Below are positions 24,271-32,471 of a stretch of DNA of 64,000 bases, piece by piece. Position 1 is the stretch's first letter, and each line of letters begins with the position of its first letter. The translations under genes were made by a program, and so were the position numbers. The notes under the pieces were generated by a model. It saw only the letters and a program-made list of their open reading frames with translations. It searched no databases and had not been told where the DNA came from. Source of the stretch: SIG455 sp045589495 (GTDB lineage: Bacteria; Bacillota; Clostridia; UMGS1810); NCBI GenBank assembly GCA_045589495.1, contig JAZNPF010000038.1:62001-126000 (forward strand), in the 5' to 3' direction.

Positions 24271-24302
24271 AAGGCTGAACGAAATCAATCGTTCAGCCTT
24301 TT
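24269..24302. terminator. Bidirectional terminator between the zinc-ribbon gene and leuS
   Basis: AAAAGGCTGAACGA (24269-24282) pairs perfectly with TCGTTCAGCCTTTT (24289-24302) over 14 bp with a six-base loop. It serves the two converging genes. Confidence 0.92.
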
Positions 24303-24315
24303 AAATTTACTTAAC

Positions 24316-26772
24316 TTATTTTACAACGATATTTAAAAGTCTTCCTTTAACAAGGATTGTTTTAACAATCTGTTTGCCCTCTGTAGCCTTAATGATATTT
24401 TCGTTTGAAAGAGCAAGTTCTTTGATTTCGTCTTCAGAAGCAGAAGCAGGAACATTTATTTTATCCTTAACTTTGCCGTTAATCTGGAGAACGAGTTCAA
24501 TTTCGTCTTTAACGAGTGCATCTTTATCATAAGTTACCCAGTTCTGATTATGAACGCTGTCTTTGCCGCCGAGCATTTCCCACATCTCTTCTGCTACGTG
24601 GGGGATAAACGGAGCGAGCATAATAACAAGTTTTTCAACACATTCGTTTACAAGTGCTGTGTTATCGCCTGTGTAAGCATACATAGCATTAACAAGTTCC
24701 ATAATGCTTGAGATTGCAGTATTGAAATTGAAACGTCCGCCTATATCGTCTGTTGCACGTTTTACAGTGTTGTTGAGTACAAAACGGAGATTTTTATCGT
24801 CCGCCGTGAGTGCGGAGATATCATATTTGCTACCGAATGAGAATGAATCTTTTTTGTCATCAACAAATCTGAACACACGGTTTATAAATCTGTGTGAACC
24901 CTCAACCGCAGTATCACTCCATTCAAGGTCACGTTCCGGTGGAGCAGCAAAGAGTATAAACAATCTTGCGGTGTCTGCACCGTATTTTTCAATAATCTCA
25001 TCAGGGCTTACAACGTTTCCTAAAGATTTACTCATCTTAGTACCGTCTTTCAATACCATACCCTGTGTGAGCAGGTTTTCAAAAGGCTCGTCGCATGAAA
25101 TATGACCTAAATCGTGCATAACCTTTGTAAAGAATCTTGCATAGAGCAAGTGAAGAATTGCGTGTTCTACACCGCCGATATACTGGTCTACATTCATCCA
25201 GTAGTCAGTGGTTTCTTTGTCGAATGCTTTTTCAGCATTTTTGGGGTCGCAGTAACGCATAAAATACCATGATGAGCATACGAATGTGTCCATAGTATCT
25301 GTTTCTCTGTGGCCCATTTTTCCGCAGATGGGGCATGGTGCATTTATAAATGTTTCAGAAGTTTTAAGCGGAGATTCGCCCTGACCTGTAAACTTAACAT
25401 CTTCTGGAAGAAGTACGGGCAGGTCTTTTTCAGGAACCGGAACAGCACCGTGTTCTTCACAATAAATAATCGGGATAGGTGCACCCCAGTATCTCTGACG
25501 TGAAATCAGCCAGTCACGCAGACGGAAGTTGACTTTCTTCTCGCCCATATTGTTAGACTGAATGTAATCAATGATTTTCGGCATTGCTTCTTTGTTGGAT
25601 AAACCATTGAAATCACCGGAGTTAATCATTGTGCCTTCTGCCTCAAAAGCGGCTTCGAGTGTTGAACCGTCAATTTCACTTCCATCGGGAGAGATAACCG
25701 CCTCTATAGGCAGATTGTATTTTTTAGCAAAGTCAAAATCTCTCTGGTCGTGCGCAGGAACAGCCATTACAACACCTGTACCGTAGTCGAGGAGAACATA
25801 GTTTGCAAGATAGAGAGGAATTTTTTTGCCTGTCAACGGATTGATAACGTATTTACCGGTAAATACGCCCTCTTTTTCGGTATCGGTAGCCGTACGAGCA
25901 ATTTCGTTTAAGAACTGCATTTTTTTGATGAACTCTTTGCATTCAGCCTCAGTTTCGCTTCCTGCAATAAGTTCGGGGACGATTGGGTGTTCAGGGGCGA
26001 TTACCATATATGTAACGCCATAGATGGTATCAGGACGTGTAGTAAACACGGTAAGTTCCTCGCCTGAACCGTCAACTGTGAATTTAACCTCAGCACCTGT
26101 GCTTTTACCAATCCAGTTGGTCTGCATTGTGCGTACTTTTTCGGGCCATCCTTCAAGACGGTCAATATCTTTTAAAAGTCTTTCAGCATAATCTGTGATT
26201 TTAAAGAACCATTGTTCAAGGTCTTTTTTACCAACTTCTGCTTTACATCTTTCACAGTGACCTCCTACAACCTGTTCGTTTGCAAGAACGGTCTGGCAGT
26301 CAGGACACCAGTTAACATAAGATTTCTTTTTGTATGCAAGGTTGTTATTAAAAAGTTGCAGGAACATCCACTGTGTCCATTTATAGTAATCTTTATGGCA
26401 AGTAGCAACCTCTCTGTCCCAATCGTAACTGATACCCATAGACTTTAACTGTTCTCTCATATTGTCAATGTTAGACCATGTCCAGTCGTTCGGGGGGATG
26501 TTGTTTTTGATTGCCGCATTTTCAGCAGGCAGACCGAAAGAGTCCCATCCCATAGGATGCAAAACGTTGTAGCCGTTCATTTTTTTGTAACGTGCAACTA
26601 CGTCACCGATTGAGTAGTTACGCACGTGGCCCATGTGCAGTTTACCTGACGGGTAGGGGAACATCTCCAGAGTGTAGTATTTGGGTTTGTCGTTGATTTC
26701 TGTCTTGAAAGCGTTAGTGTCTTCCCAGACTTTTTGCCACTTCTTTTCAATTTTTGAGAAGTTGTAATTCAT
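24316..26772 (-). CDS. leuS: Leucyl-tRNA synthetase
   Basis: Class I aminoacyl-tRNA synthetase of 818 residues. The HIGH motif is HMGH at 46-49 (PYPSGKLHMGHVRNYSIGD) and the KMSKS loop is at 579-583. The zinc-binding cysteines are C156/C159 and C173/C176. The CP1 editing domain (about 220-400) includes TVFTTRPDTIYG and the AHDQRDFDFA segment, so misacylated tRNA can be cleared. It is the last gene of the obg-yhbY-nadD-yqeK-LCP-rsfS run, 14 bases after rsfS, so it has no T-box leader of its own. Confidence 0.97.
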   Translation of the reverse strand: MNYNFSKIEKKWQKVWEDTNAFKTEINDKPKYYTLEMFPYPSGKLHMGHVRNYSIGDVVARYKKMNGYNVLHPMGWDSFGLPAENAAIKNNIPPNDWTWSNIDNMREQLKSMGISYDWDREVATCHKDYYKWTQWMFLQLFNNNLAYKKKSYVNWCPDCQTVLANEQVVGGHCERCKAEVGKKDLEQWFFKITDYAERLLKDIDRLEGWPEKVRTMQTNWIGKSTGAEVKFTVDGSGEELTVFTTRPDTIYGVTYMVIAPEHPIVPELIAGSETEAECKEFIKKMQFLNEIARTATDTEKEGVFTGKYVINPLTGKKIPLYLANYVLLDYGTGVVMAVPAHDQRDFDFAKKYNLPIEAVISPDGSEIDGSTLEAAFEAEGTMINSGDFNGLSNKEAMPKIIDYIQSNNMGEKKVNFRLRDWLISRQRYWGAPIPIIYCEEHGAVPVPEKDLPVLLPEDVKFTGQGESPLKTSETFINAPCPICGKMGHRETDTMDTFVCSSWYFMRYCDPKNAEKAFDKETTDYWMNVDQYIGGVEHAILHLLYARFFTKVMHDLGHISCDEPFENLLTQGMVLKDGTKMSKSLGNVVSPDEIIEKYGADTARLFILFAAPPERDLEWSDTAVEGSHRFINRVFRFVDDKKDSFSFGSKYDISALTADDKNLRFVLNNTVKRATDDIGGRFNFNTAISSIMELVNAMYAYTGDNTALVNECVEKLVIMLAPFIPHVAEEMWEMLGGKDSVHNQNWVTYDKDALVKDEIELVLQINGKVKDKINVPASASEDEIKELALSNENIIKATEGKQIVKTILVKGRLLNIVVK

Positions 26773-26786
26773 AGCAGATACCTCTT

Positions 26787-27140
26787 TTAATCAATTAAAT
26801 TTTCTACATCTATCTCCTCGGCGTCTGACCACAGACGTTCAATGGAGTAAAACTCACGTGAATTTTCGTTGAATATATGCACAATTACATCACCGTAATC
26901 AAGCAGTACCCAACCGGGATTACCCAGACCTTCCCTTGCGGCAGGTTTAATGCCTGCTTCGGAAAGTTTCATATCGATTTCTTCATAAATAGCGTTCATG
27001 TGCGGTGTGGAGGTGCCTGAACAGATTATAAAATAATCGCACAGTGTTGTGAGTTCCTCCACGTGAAGAATTTTAATATTGATAGCCTTTCTGCCGTCAG
27101 CGGCTTTTACGGCTGTTTTCATTAAATCGTAAGATTTCAT
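26787..27140 (-). CDS. rsfS: Ribosomal silencing factor RsfS
   Basis: A 117-residue member of the YbeB/Iojap family that binds L14 on the 50S subunit and blocks subunit joining when nutrients are scarce. Recognisable segments are CDYFIICSGTSTPHMNAI, REGLGNPGWVLLDYGDVIVHIFN and the end REFYSIERLWSDAE. Start: ATG after AAGGAG. It lies in its usual place after nadD, yqeK and an LCP gene and before leuS. Confidence 0.95.
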   Translation of the reverse strand: MKSYDLMKTAVKAADGRKAINIKILHVEELTTLCDYFIICSGTSTPHMNAIYEEIDMKLSEAGIKPAAREGLGNPGWVLLDYGDVIVHIFNENSREFYSIERLWSDAEEIDVENLID

Positions 27141-27149
27141 AATTTCTCC

Positions 27150-28433
27150 TTATTTATCATTCATATCACTGCCAACTATGACAGTAACAGTAGTGCCGTT
27201 GCCTTTATCCTCGTTAATTATAAAACTGTCCATACCAATTGCTTTTGCAATTTTTGCACCGCTGTCGTTGTCTTTTTTAGCAATTACCACTGATTTTGAA
27301 TAGTTTACAGTGCTTGCATCGTTAATCTTTTTAACTGTAAATCCGTATTTTTCAATGTCGGCAACAATTCCGTCAATATCTGCTTTGCCGCTTGAACCGT
27401 CTATAATATCAACAGTTAAAAATCTGTTGAAGAATGAATTTTCAAGTACAAGTCCCTGCGGAATGTTGTTGGTTTCGCTGTCATCACCGATAAGTTGGTC
27501 ACGGATTGCAAGTTCCTGAGTGCTTATTTCATCACGTTCAGGTGTAAGATACTGTTTTATCATCTGTGATGTTGCGGCACGGTCGTGTATAAAGTACCAG
27601 GCTCCGTATTCATATCTGTCCTCACCGGGAAGTGACATTATGTTGAATGAATCAGTACCTATTTTAAGCACCATGGGCGCATATTTTGCAAAGTCGTCAT
27701 AGGTAAAGTTTGTAGTTACATTGTCTGTTGCAATAGAAATAAGTTTCGGTACTTTCAGTACGTTTTTGATGCTTAAAATCTGGTCAATTGCGGTGTAGAT
27801 AAACTCGCGCTGCATATCAACTCTTGAAATGCCGAGCAAAGTTTCAATATCGTTGCCGTCGTTGTCTTTTCTGAAACGTACAAGTTGCTCTGCTTTTTTG
27901 CCGTTTAAGTTCTGCATACCTTTGCTGAGGTCGATATGCAGATCCTGATACGGATCGTCATACTTGAGATTTGCCGGAACATTGAATTCCACGCCGCCTA
28001 TGGCATCTATAATTTCACGGAAACTTTTTATGTTTACCAGCATATACTTATCTATTTCCACACCGGGAAGAATATATGAAACTTCTTTGAAAAGTTGTTC
28101 TTCTTTGTTATATCCGTATGCGGAATTGATTTTTTTATCTATGTGGTTGATGTCAACATAGGTGTCACGCGGTATCTGCACCATATTTATAGTATTGGTA
28201 ATAAGGTTCATCTGTGCAAAAATCAGCACGTCTGTGCGGTATCCGTCTTTATCTACTCCGCACAATAGTGCATTTACATACGATTTTTGCATAGTTTTGT
28301 CGTTTAAGTCTGATGTTGAACCATATAAATAATCTTTAACCCAGAATGCACCGAGAATTACGGCAGCCAATAAAACAAAAATCAGGGTAAAGGCAATAGT
28401 CATTCTTATGTAAATTTTTGTTTTGCGTGACAA
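27150..28433 (-). CDS. LytR-CpsA-Psr (LCP) family cell wall ligase
   Basis: Membrane-anchored phosphotransferase of about 427 residues, the type that attaches teichoic acids or capsular polysaccharides from lipid carriers to peptidoglycan. There is a basic N-terminus, one membrane helix (about 9-32), and then the LCP domain: TDVLIFAQMNLITNTINMVQ, the catalytic-pocket arginine in PRDTYVDI, INSAYGYNK, and IDAIGGVEFNVP. A C-terminal LytR_C-like domain (about 335-425) follows. The yqeK stop codon forms part of its ribosome binding site (GAGGTGA). I favour TTG at 28433, eight bases after that site. The GTG at 28442 is directly next to it and would add three residues. Confidence 0.88.
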   Translation of the reverse strand: MSRKTKIYIRMTIAFTLIFVLLAAVILGAFWVKDYLYGSTSDLNDKTMQKSYVNALLCGVDKDGYRTDVLIFAQMNLITNTINMVQIPRDTYVDINHIDKKINSAYGYNKEEQLFKEVSYILPGVEIDKYMLVNIKSFREIIDAIGGVEFNVPANLKYDDPYQDLHIDLSKGMQNLNGKKAEQLVRFRKDNDGNDIETLLGISRVDMQREFIYTAIDQILSIKNVLKVPKLISIATDNVTTNFTYDDFAKYAPMVLKIGTDSFNIMSLPGEDRYEYGAWYFIHDRAATSQMIKQYLTPERDEISTQELAIRDQLIGDDSETNNIPQGLVLENSFFNRFLTVDIIDGSSGKADIDGIVADIEKYGFTVKKINDASTVNYSKSVVIAKKDNDSGAKIAKAIGMDSFIINEDKGNGTTVTVIVGSDMNDK

Positions 28434-28438
28434 TATGT

Positions 28439-29005
28439 TCACCTCGTTTTTTCAATGTAAAAGTTGCGTGTATCTATCGTGTTGGTGTGCAGGAGAGTGC
28501 CTTTTTTAAGGACTGACCTTATAGTGTTATCAAGCTGGATTATAAGTGCTTTGTCAATATCGTTGTATACTTCGTTGCGGATATCGTCTACCCAGGGGGC
28601 AGTACGCATAGGCTCTACACAGTCTGCTATAAAAATGATTTTTGTAAGCAGGGGCATATCAGGTTTGCCAATGGTGTGATAGTACACAGCGTCAAAAATT
28701 TCTATATCGTCAATGCCGTATTCATCTTTTAAAATATTTGCACCGACAAATCCGTGCAACAGACCAAATTCTTTTTTTGAAACATCGTCAAGGTCTATAG
28801 CGTATTTATCACATAAACCGTACATATCATCTTTAGAATAGTTTTTTGCGCAGTCGTGCAAAAGCCCGGCAATACGTGCTTTTTCAACATCTGCACCGTG
28901 ACATTCGGCAAGTTTAACAGCCGTTTCCATAACGTTTACCGAATGGTTGAAACGTTTTTCTTCTAAAGTATTGCGGAGTTTGTCCGTCATCTGTTCTATA
29001 GTCAT
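28439..29005 (-). CDS. yqeK: HD-domain hydrolase YqeK (Ap4A symmetrical hydrolase type)
   Basis: A 188-residue HD-superfamily protein; family members cleave diadenosine tetraphosphate to two ADP. Metal-site residues are H21 (RFNHSVNVMETA), H50-D51 (GLLHDCAKNY) and the later GLLHGFVGA and YYHTIGKPDMP histidines. The ATG at 29005 has AAAGGTG six bases upstream and starts 11 bases after the nadD stop. An upstream ATG at 29050 would overlap nadD and adds a non-conserved tail. It follows nadD directly, the normal arrangement. Confidence 0.92.
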   Translation of the reverse strand: MTIEQMTDKLRNTLEEKRFNHSVNVMETAVKLAECHGADVEKARIAGLLHDCAKNYSKDDMYGLCDKYAIDLDDVSKKEFGLLHGFVGANILKDEYGIDDIEIFDAVYYHTIGKPDMPLLTKIIFIADCVEPMRTAPWVDDIRNEVYNDIDKALIIQLDNTIRSVLKKGTLLHTNTIDTRNFYIEKTR

Positions 29006-29015
29006 ATATGCACCT

Positions 29016-29603
29016 TTACAAATAAAGTTTGTTGTTGTAGATATACTCAATTACTGCGTCGGGTGTAAGACCGGATATGTCTGCCCCGTTTTTGACTTTG
29101 GCACGGATATCCGTAGATGTGATATTTACAAGGGGCATATCACAAAGCACAATATTGCACCCGTCTTTTTTCAAACGTTCAACCTCAGCAACGGTGTCGC
29201 CCTGACGCTCTCTGTCACAAACGATAAATGAGCATATTTTTTTTAATTCATCAGGGTTTTTCCAGTAAGATAACTGAAAAAGAGAGTCTGCGCCTATTAT
29301 AAAGTAATACTCATCATCGCCCATGGAATTAAAATATTTTATTGTATCAACAGTATAACAATGCTTGTCCTGCATTATTTCATAGTCTGACACATAAAAA
29401 TCAGGATTATTCTCAATTGCCAGTTCAACCATTTTAAGTCTGTGATGTTTATCCGATATTTTATCATTCTTTTTATGTGGCGGCTGACCATTTGGGAGAA
29501 AACAGATTTTGTCTGTTTCCGTATTTTCAAGTACATACTGAGCCATTGCTAAATGCCCTGAATGAATGGGATTGAACGTGCCGCCTAAAATACCGATTTT
29601 CAT
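29016..29603 (-). CDS. nadD: Nicotinate-nucleotide adenylyltransferase
   Basis: NAD biosynthesis enzyme of 195 residues that joins nicotinate mononucleotide with ATP. The nucleotidyltransferase motif GGTFNPIHSGH is at 7-17, followed by FLPNGQPPHKKNDKIS, and the C-terminal STDIRAKVKNG carries the second (I)SST-like nucleotide motif as T-S-T-D-I-R. It starts three bases after yhbY, and yqeK follows. Confidence 0.96.
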   Translation of the reverse strand: MKIGILGGTFNPIHSGHLAMAQYVLENTETDKICFLPNGQPPHKKNDKISDKHHRLKMVELAIENNPDFYVSDYEIMQDKHCYTVDTIKYFNSMGDDEYYFIIGADSLFQLSYWKNPDELKKICSFIVCDRERQGDTVAEVERLKKDGCNIVLCDMPLVNITSTDIRAKVKNGADISGLTPDAVIEYIYNNKLYL

Positions 29604-29605
29604 AA

Positions 29606-29899
29606 TTATTTCACCAGAACTATCTGTGGATTTTCTTCTGATTTACGATATATAATGAATTTTCTGCCAATCACCTGAACAGGATCTGCACCGGTTGCTT
29701 CAGCCATATCCTGGCAAGCCTCGCGCACTTCAAGCGGAGAGTTTTCCAGAACGTGAACTTTAACAAGTTCATGCATTTCCAAAGCATCACTTATCTGGCG
29801 GACCATATTGGGGACAATGCCCGATTTGCCTATCTGAAATGTTGCGTTCAATGAATTTGCAAGCCCTCTTAACTGTGCACGTTGTCTGCTGTTTAACAT
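29606..29899 (-). CDS. yhbY: CRM-domain RNA-binding protein YhbY
   Basis: A 97-residue single-domain CRS1/YhbY protein associated with 50S ribosome assembly. The family pattern is complete: LNSRQRAQLRGLANSLNATF at the start, QIGKSGIVPNMVRQI with the G-K-x-G loop, ELVKVHVLENSPLEVREAC, and VQVIGRKFIIYRKSEENP at the end. It is encoded between obg and nadD, as in other Bacillota. Start: ATG after AAAGGAAAC. Confidence 0.95.
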   Translation of the reverse strand: MLNSRQRAQLRGLANSLNATFQIGKSGIVPNMVRQISDALEMHELVKVHVLENSPLEVREACQDMAEATGADPVQVIGRKFIIYRKSEENPQIVLVK

Positions 29900-29970
29900 A
29901 TCAAAAGTTTCCTTTCAAACTCTGTTTTAGACTAACTTTAATTATACAATTTTTCGCCTTAATTGTCAAC

Positions 29971-31248
29971 TTATTCTATATATTCAAATTCCAATTCGTA
30001 AATCCTTATAAGATCGCCCTCACCGGCACCTTTTTCTACAAGTGCACGGATAACGCCTTTTTTGCGGAGTGAGTTCTGGAAATACTGCAAGGATTCATTA
30101 TCTTCAAAGTTTGTTGAGTTGATAAGGCGTTTAAGCCATTCGCCCTCAACTACGTATGCTTCATTATCACGGTAAACTGTGAACGGTGCTTCTTCCTCAA
30201 ATGTGATAACCGTTTCTTCCTCTTCGTTTTCGTCATAGAGAACGGGAACGGGGATAGAATCCAGTATACTGCTTACATAAAGCATCAGTTCGTTTACACC
30301 GGATTTTGTTGCTGCGGAAATTTTAAATAATTTATATCCGCGATTTTCAATTTCCGTGCAGAAGTCTTCGTACATTTTTTCATCAGTAATGATGTCAGTT
30401 TTATTTGCAACAACAATCTGTTGTTTTTCAGCAAGGGTAGGGTTGTACATCTTTATTTCATGATTGATGCTGTCAAAATCCTCTATAGGATTTCTGCCCT
30501 CAATACCCGATGCATCAACTACGTGCAGCAAAAGTCTTGTGCGTTCAACGTGGCGCAAGAACTCATGACCGAGTCCTATGCCTTCGTGTGCACCCTCAAT
30601 TATACCCGGAATATCGGCAATAACAAAACTGTTGCCCGCACCTAAATCAACTACGCCGAGATTTGGTTCCAACGTAGTAAAGTGGTAATTTGCAATCTTT
30701 GGTTTAGCATCACTTGTAACGGAAAGAAGTGTTGATTTTCCAACGTTTGGAAATCCTACCAATCCTACGTCAGCCAGGAGTTTGAGTTCCAGGACAATCT
30801 CACGTTTTTCGCCGTCCGTTCCGCCTTTTGCAAAACGTGGTATCTGTCGCACAGCAGTAGCAAAGTGAGAGTTTCCCCAACCGCCGCTTCCGCCTTTTGC
30901 AACAACGAATTTCTGGTCAGGACGTTTTATATCAGCGATAATTTTTCCGCTTTGAGCGTCTTTAACAACAGTTCCGACAGGAACAAACACCACAAGATCG
31001 GCACCGTTTTTACCGCTGCCTCTTGCTGCTTTCCCGTCACCGCCATTTTGAGCCTTGTATTTTCTTTTATAACGGAAGTCTGCCAGTGTGCTCATTTTAG
31101 GGTCAGCCGCAATTATAACGCTTCCGCCATTACCACCGTCGCCACCGTCAGGGCCGCCTGCTGCCACGTATTTTTCTCTATGGAAAGAAACCAATCCGTT
31201 TCCTCCGTTACCTGCTTCTATGCTAATCACAGCGGTATCAGCCAACAT
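29971..31248 (-). CDS. obg: Obg-family ribosome assembly GTPase
   Basis: Essential 50S assembly and stress GTPase of 425 residues. The glycine-rich Obg domain is at about 2-158 (GGPDGGDGGNGGSVI, KGGSGGWGN). The G domain has the P-loop GFPNVGKSTLLSV, switch/G3 IADIPGIIEGAHEGIGLGHEFLRH and G4 NKTD. A C-terminal OCT domain (about 345-425) ends with the acidic ELEFEY. Start: ATG after AAAGGACGG. It is separated from the ribosomal genes by the rpmA terminator and has its own likely promoter. Confidence 0.97.
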   Translation of the reverse strand: MLADTAVISIEAGNGGNGLVSFHREKYVAAGGPDGGDGGNGGSVIIAADPKMSTLADFRYKRKYKAQNGGDGKAARGSGKNGADLVVFVPVGTVVKDAQSGKIIADIKRPDQKFVVAKGGSGGWGNSHFATAVRQIPRFAKGGTDGEKREIVLELKLLADVGLVGFPNVGKSTLLSVTSDAKPKIANYHFTTLEPNLGVVDLGAGNSFVIADIPGIIEGAHEGIGLGHEFLRHVERTRLLLHVVDASGIEGRNPIEDFDSINHEIKMYNPTLAEKQQIVVANKTDIITDEKMYEDFCTEIENRGYKLFKISAATKSGVNELMLYVSSILDSIPVPVLYDENEEEETVITFEEEAPFTVYRDNEAYVVEGEWLKRLINSTNFEDNESLQYFQNSLRKKGVIRALVEKGAGEGDLIRIYELEFEYIE

Positions 31249-31267
31249 AGTTTTAACCGTCCTTTCA

Positions 31268-31295
31268 AGTATATCGTGTGCTTAATATATGTAAA
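31268..31295 (-). promoter_or_regulatory. Putative promoter of the obg operon (TTTACA-N16-TATACT)
   Basis: On the minus strand, TTTACA (31295-31290) and TATACT (31273-31268) are separated by 16 bases, between the rpmA terminator and the obg start. It would drive obg, yhbY, nadD, yqeK, LCP, rsfS and leuS. Confidence 0.45.
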
Positions 31296-31318
31296 GAGAA
31301 TATATTTAATTCAAAAGT

Positions 31319-31350
31319 AAAAATCCCGGAAAAAGATATTCCGGGATTTT
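31319..31350 (-). terminator. Terminator after rpmA
   Basis: AAAATCCCGGAA (about 31320-31331) pairs with TTCCGGGATTTT (31339-31350). On the minus strand it ends in TTTTTACTTTT, 16 bases after the rpmA stop codon. Confidence 0.88.
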
Positions 31351-31365
31351 GAATAAACAAATTGA

Positions 31366-31650
31366 TTATTGTACGACTTCGTAAACGCTAACCTGTTTCT
31401 TATCGCGTCCCAGTCTTTCAAATTTTACTTTGCCATCAACGAGAGCGAAGAGAGTATCATCGCTGCCTCTCTTAACATTCACGCCGGGGTGGATTTTTGT
31501 ACCACGCTGTCTAACCAAAATATTGCCGGCTACAACGTACTGACCGTCGCCTTTTTTAGCACCAAGACGTTTGGACTCACTGTCACGGCCGTTCTTTGTA
31601 GAACCCATACCCTTTTTATGAGCAAAGAGCTGTAAATCTAATTTAAACAT
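31366..31650 (-). CDS. rpmA: 50S ribosomal protein L27 with Prp-cleaved N-terminal extension
   Basis: A 94-residue large-subunit protein reaching into the peptidyl transferase centre. It begins MFKLDLQLFA before the AHKKGMGSTKNGRDS core. The ten-residue extension with LQLFA just before the HKKG is the known motif cut by the protease Prp in Bacillota; uncleaved L27 cannot function. The protease gene is directly upstream, in the same operon. Start: ATG after GGAGGTG. Confidence 0.97.
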   Translation of the reverse strand: MFKLDLQLFAHKKGMGSTKNGRDSESKRLGAKKGDGQYVVAGNILVRQRGTKIHPGVNVKRGSDDTLFALVDGKVKFERLGRDKKQVSVYEVVQ

Positions 31651-31652
31651 TG

Positions 31653-31979
31653 TTACACCTCCGTTTTGGAAACTCTGATATTTTTTCCGTACTGTTTTTC
31701 CAGTTCAAGTAGATACAGATACAGAGTTTTAAGTAAATCATCTACTCTGTCTGATAATTGTGGCGGTAAATCATCAGGGATTGTAAAGTACAGGTATCCG
31801 TCAGCGGTTTCGTAACCGAACGGAACACCGAGCACATTTTCAATACCGTTTAAAATTGCAAATGATACAGATGAAACGGATGCACACACAATATCGTTTG
31901 ATTCAGCAAACTCAGCATGACCCGATATAGTACCTTTAACAATTCTGCCGCCTTTAGTTCCAATTTCAACCTTAATCAT
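31653..31979 (-). CDS. prp: Ribosomal-processing cysteine protease Prp
   Basis: A 108-residue cysteine protease (YsxB family) that removes the N-terminal extension of L27. The catalytic pair is the His in ISGHAEFAESN and the Cys in DIVCASVSSVSFAILNGIE, both intact. It sits between rplU and rpmA, with two or three bases to each neighbour, as expected for co-production with its substrate. Confidence 0.96.
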   Translation of the reverse strand: MIKVEIGTKGGRIVKGTISGHAEFAESNDIVCASVSSVSFAILNGIENVLGVPFGYETADGYLYFTIPDDLPPQLSDRVDDLLKTLYLYLLELEKQYGKNIRVSKTEV

Positions 31980-31982
31980 AGA

Positions 31983-32291
31983 TTACGCATTGATTTTTTC
32001 AATCTGAACTTTTGTGAAAGGCTGTCTGTGACCCTGTTTTGTTTTAGAGCCTTTTTTGGGTTTATACTTGAAAACAATAATTTTCTTACCCTTGCCCTGA
32101 GCTAAAACTTTAGCATCAACGCTGGCACCGTCAACAACGGGTGTACCGATAACGGCATTTTCGCCGCCAACAGCCAGAACCTTGTCAAACTTAACAGCAT
32201 CGCCTTCATTAGCAGCGAGTTTCTCAATGTAAACTACGTCGCCTTCTGATACTTTGTACTGTTTGCCGCCTGTTTCAATAATAGCGTACAT
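31983..32291 (-). CDS. rplU: 50S ribosomal protein L21
   Basis: A 102-residue ribosomal protein with the full family pattern: MYAIIETGGKQYKVSEGDVVYIEKL at the start and the basic FKYKPKKGSKTKQGHRQPFT near the end. It heads the rplU-prp-rpmA operon behind a perfect SigA promoter and a structured leader. Strong ribosome binding site AGGGAGGTG. Confidence 0.97.
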   Translation of the reverse strand: MYAIIETGGKQYKVSEGDVVYIEKLAANEGDAVKFDKVLAVGGENAVIGTPVVDGASVDAKVLAQGKGKKIIVFKYKPKKGSKTKQGHRQPFTKVQIEKINA

Positions 32292-32370
32292 CTTCTTGCA
32301 CCTCCCTAACCAATCTCGCTGAAAAAGGGTATTCCGTAAGGAATTTCCAAACCCAATCCATGCGGTTACC
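32292..32370 (-). promoter_or_regulatory. Structured mRNA leader of rplU (L21 leader type)
   Basis: The transcript from about 32369 to the rplU start folds into a small GGT/ACC hairpin, then an outer GGGT/ACCC stem enclosing ATTCC-TTAC-GGAAT, followed by AGCGAGATTGG and the ribosome binding site. Firmicute rplU genes are known to carry the autoregulatory L21 leader at this place. Position and shape fit, but I could not score it against the family model. Confidence 0.55.
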
Positions 32371-32375
32371 GTAAA

Positions 32376-32404
32376 ATTATATCACAATAAATACGGTATG
32401 TCAA
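32376..32404 (-). promoter_or_regulatory. Consensus SigA promoter TTGACA-N17-TATAAT of the rplU operon
   Basis: On the minus strand, TTGACA (32404-32399) and TATAAT (32381-32376) are both perfect hexamers with a 17-base spacer, as expected for a ribosomal protein operon. Confidence 0.88.
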
Positions 32405-32430
32405 ACATTTTTTACAAAAAAATGAAATAT

Positions 32431-32463
32431 TTTTAAAAGGCGCAGAAAATATTTTTCCGCGCC
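32431..32463 (-). terminator. Terminator of the comEC-metY operon
   Basis: GGCGC (32459-32463 on the complement) pairs with GCGCC (32439-32443) and continues through a wobble into GAAAA/TTTTC with a three-base loop. On the minus strand it is followed by TTTTAAAAAT. It lies just after the metY stop. Confidence 0.8.
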
Positions 32464-32471
32464 GCTTAAAA

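Noticed and set aside
26773..26786. Possible T-box leader for leuS
   Set aside because: Only 14 bases separate rsfS and leuS, so there is no room for a T-box; the same holds for valS, preceded by a small gene.
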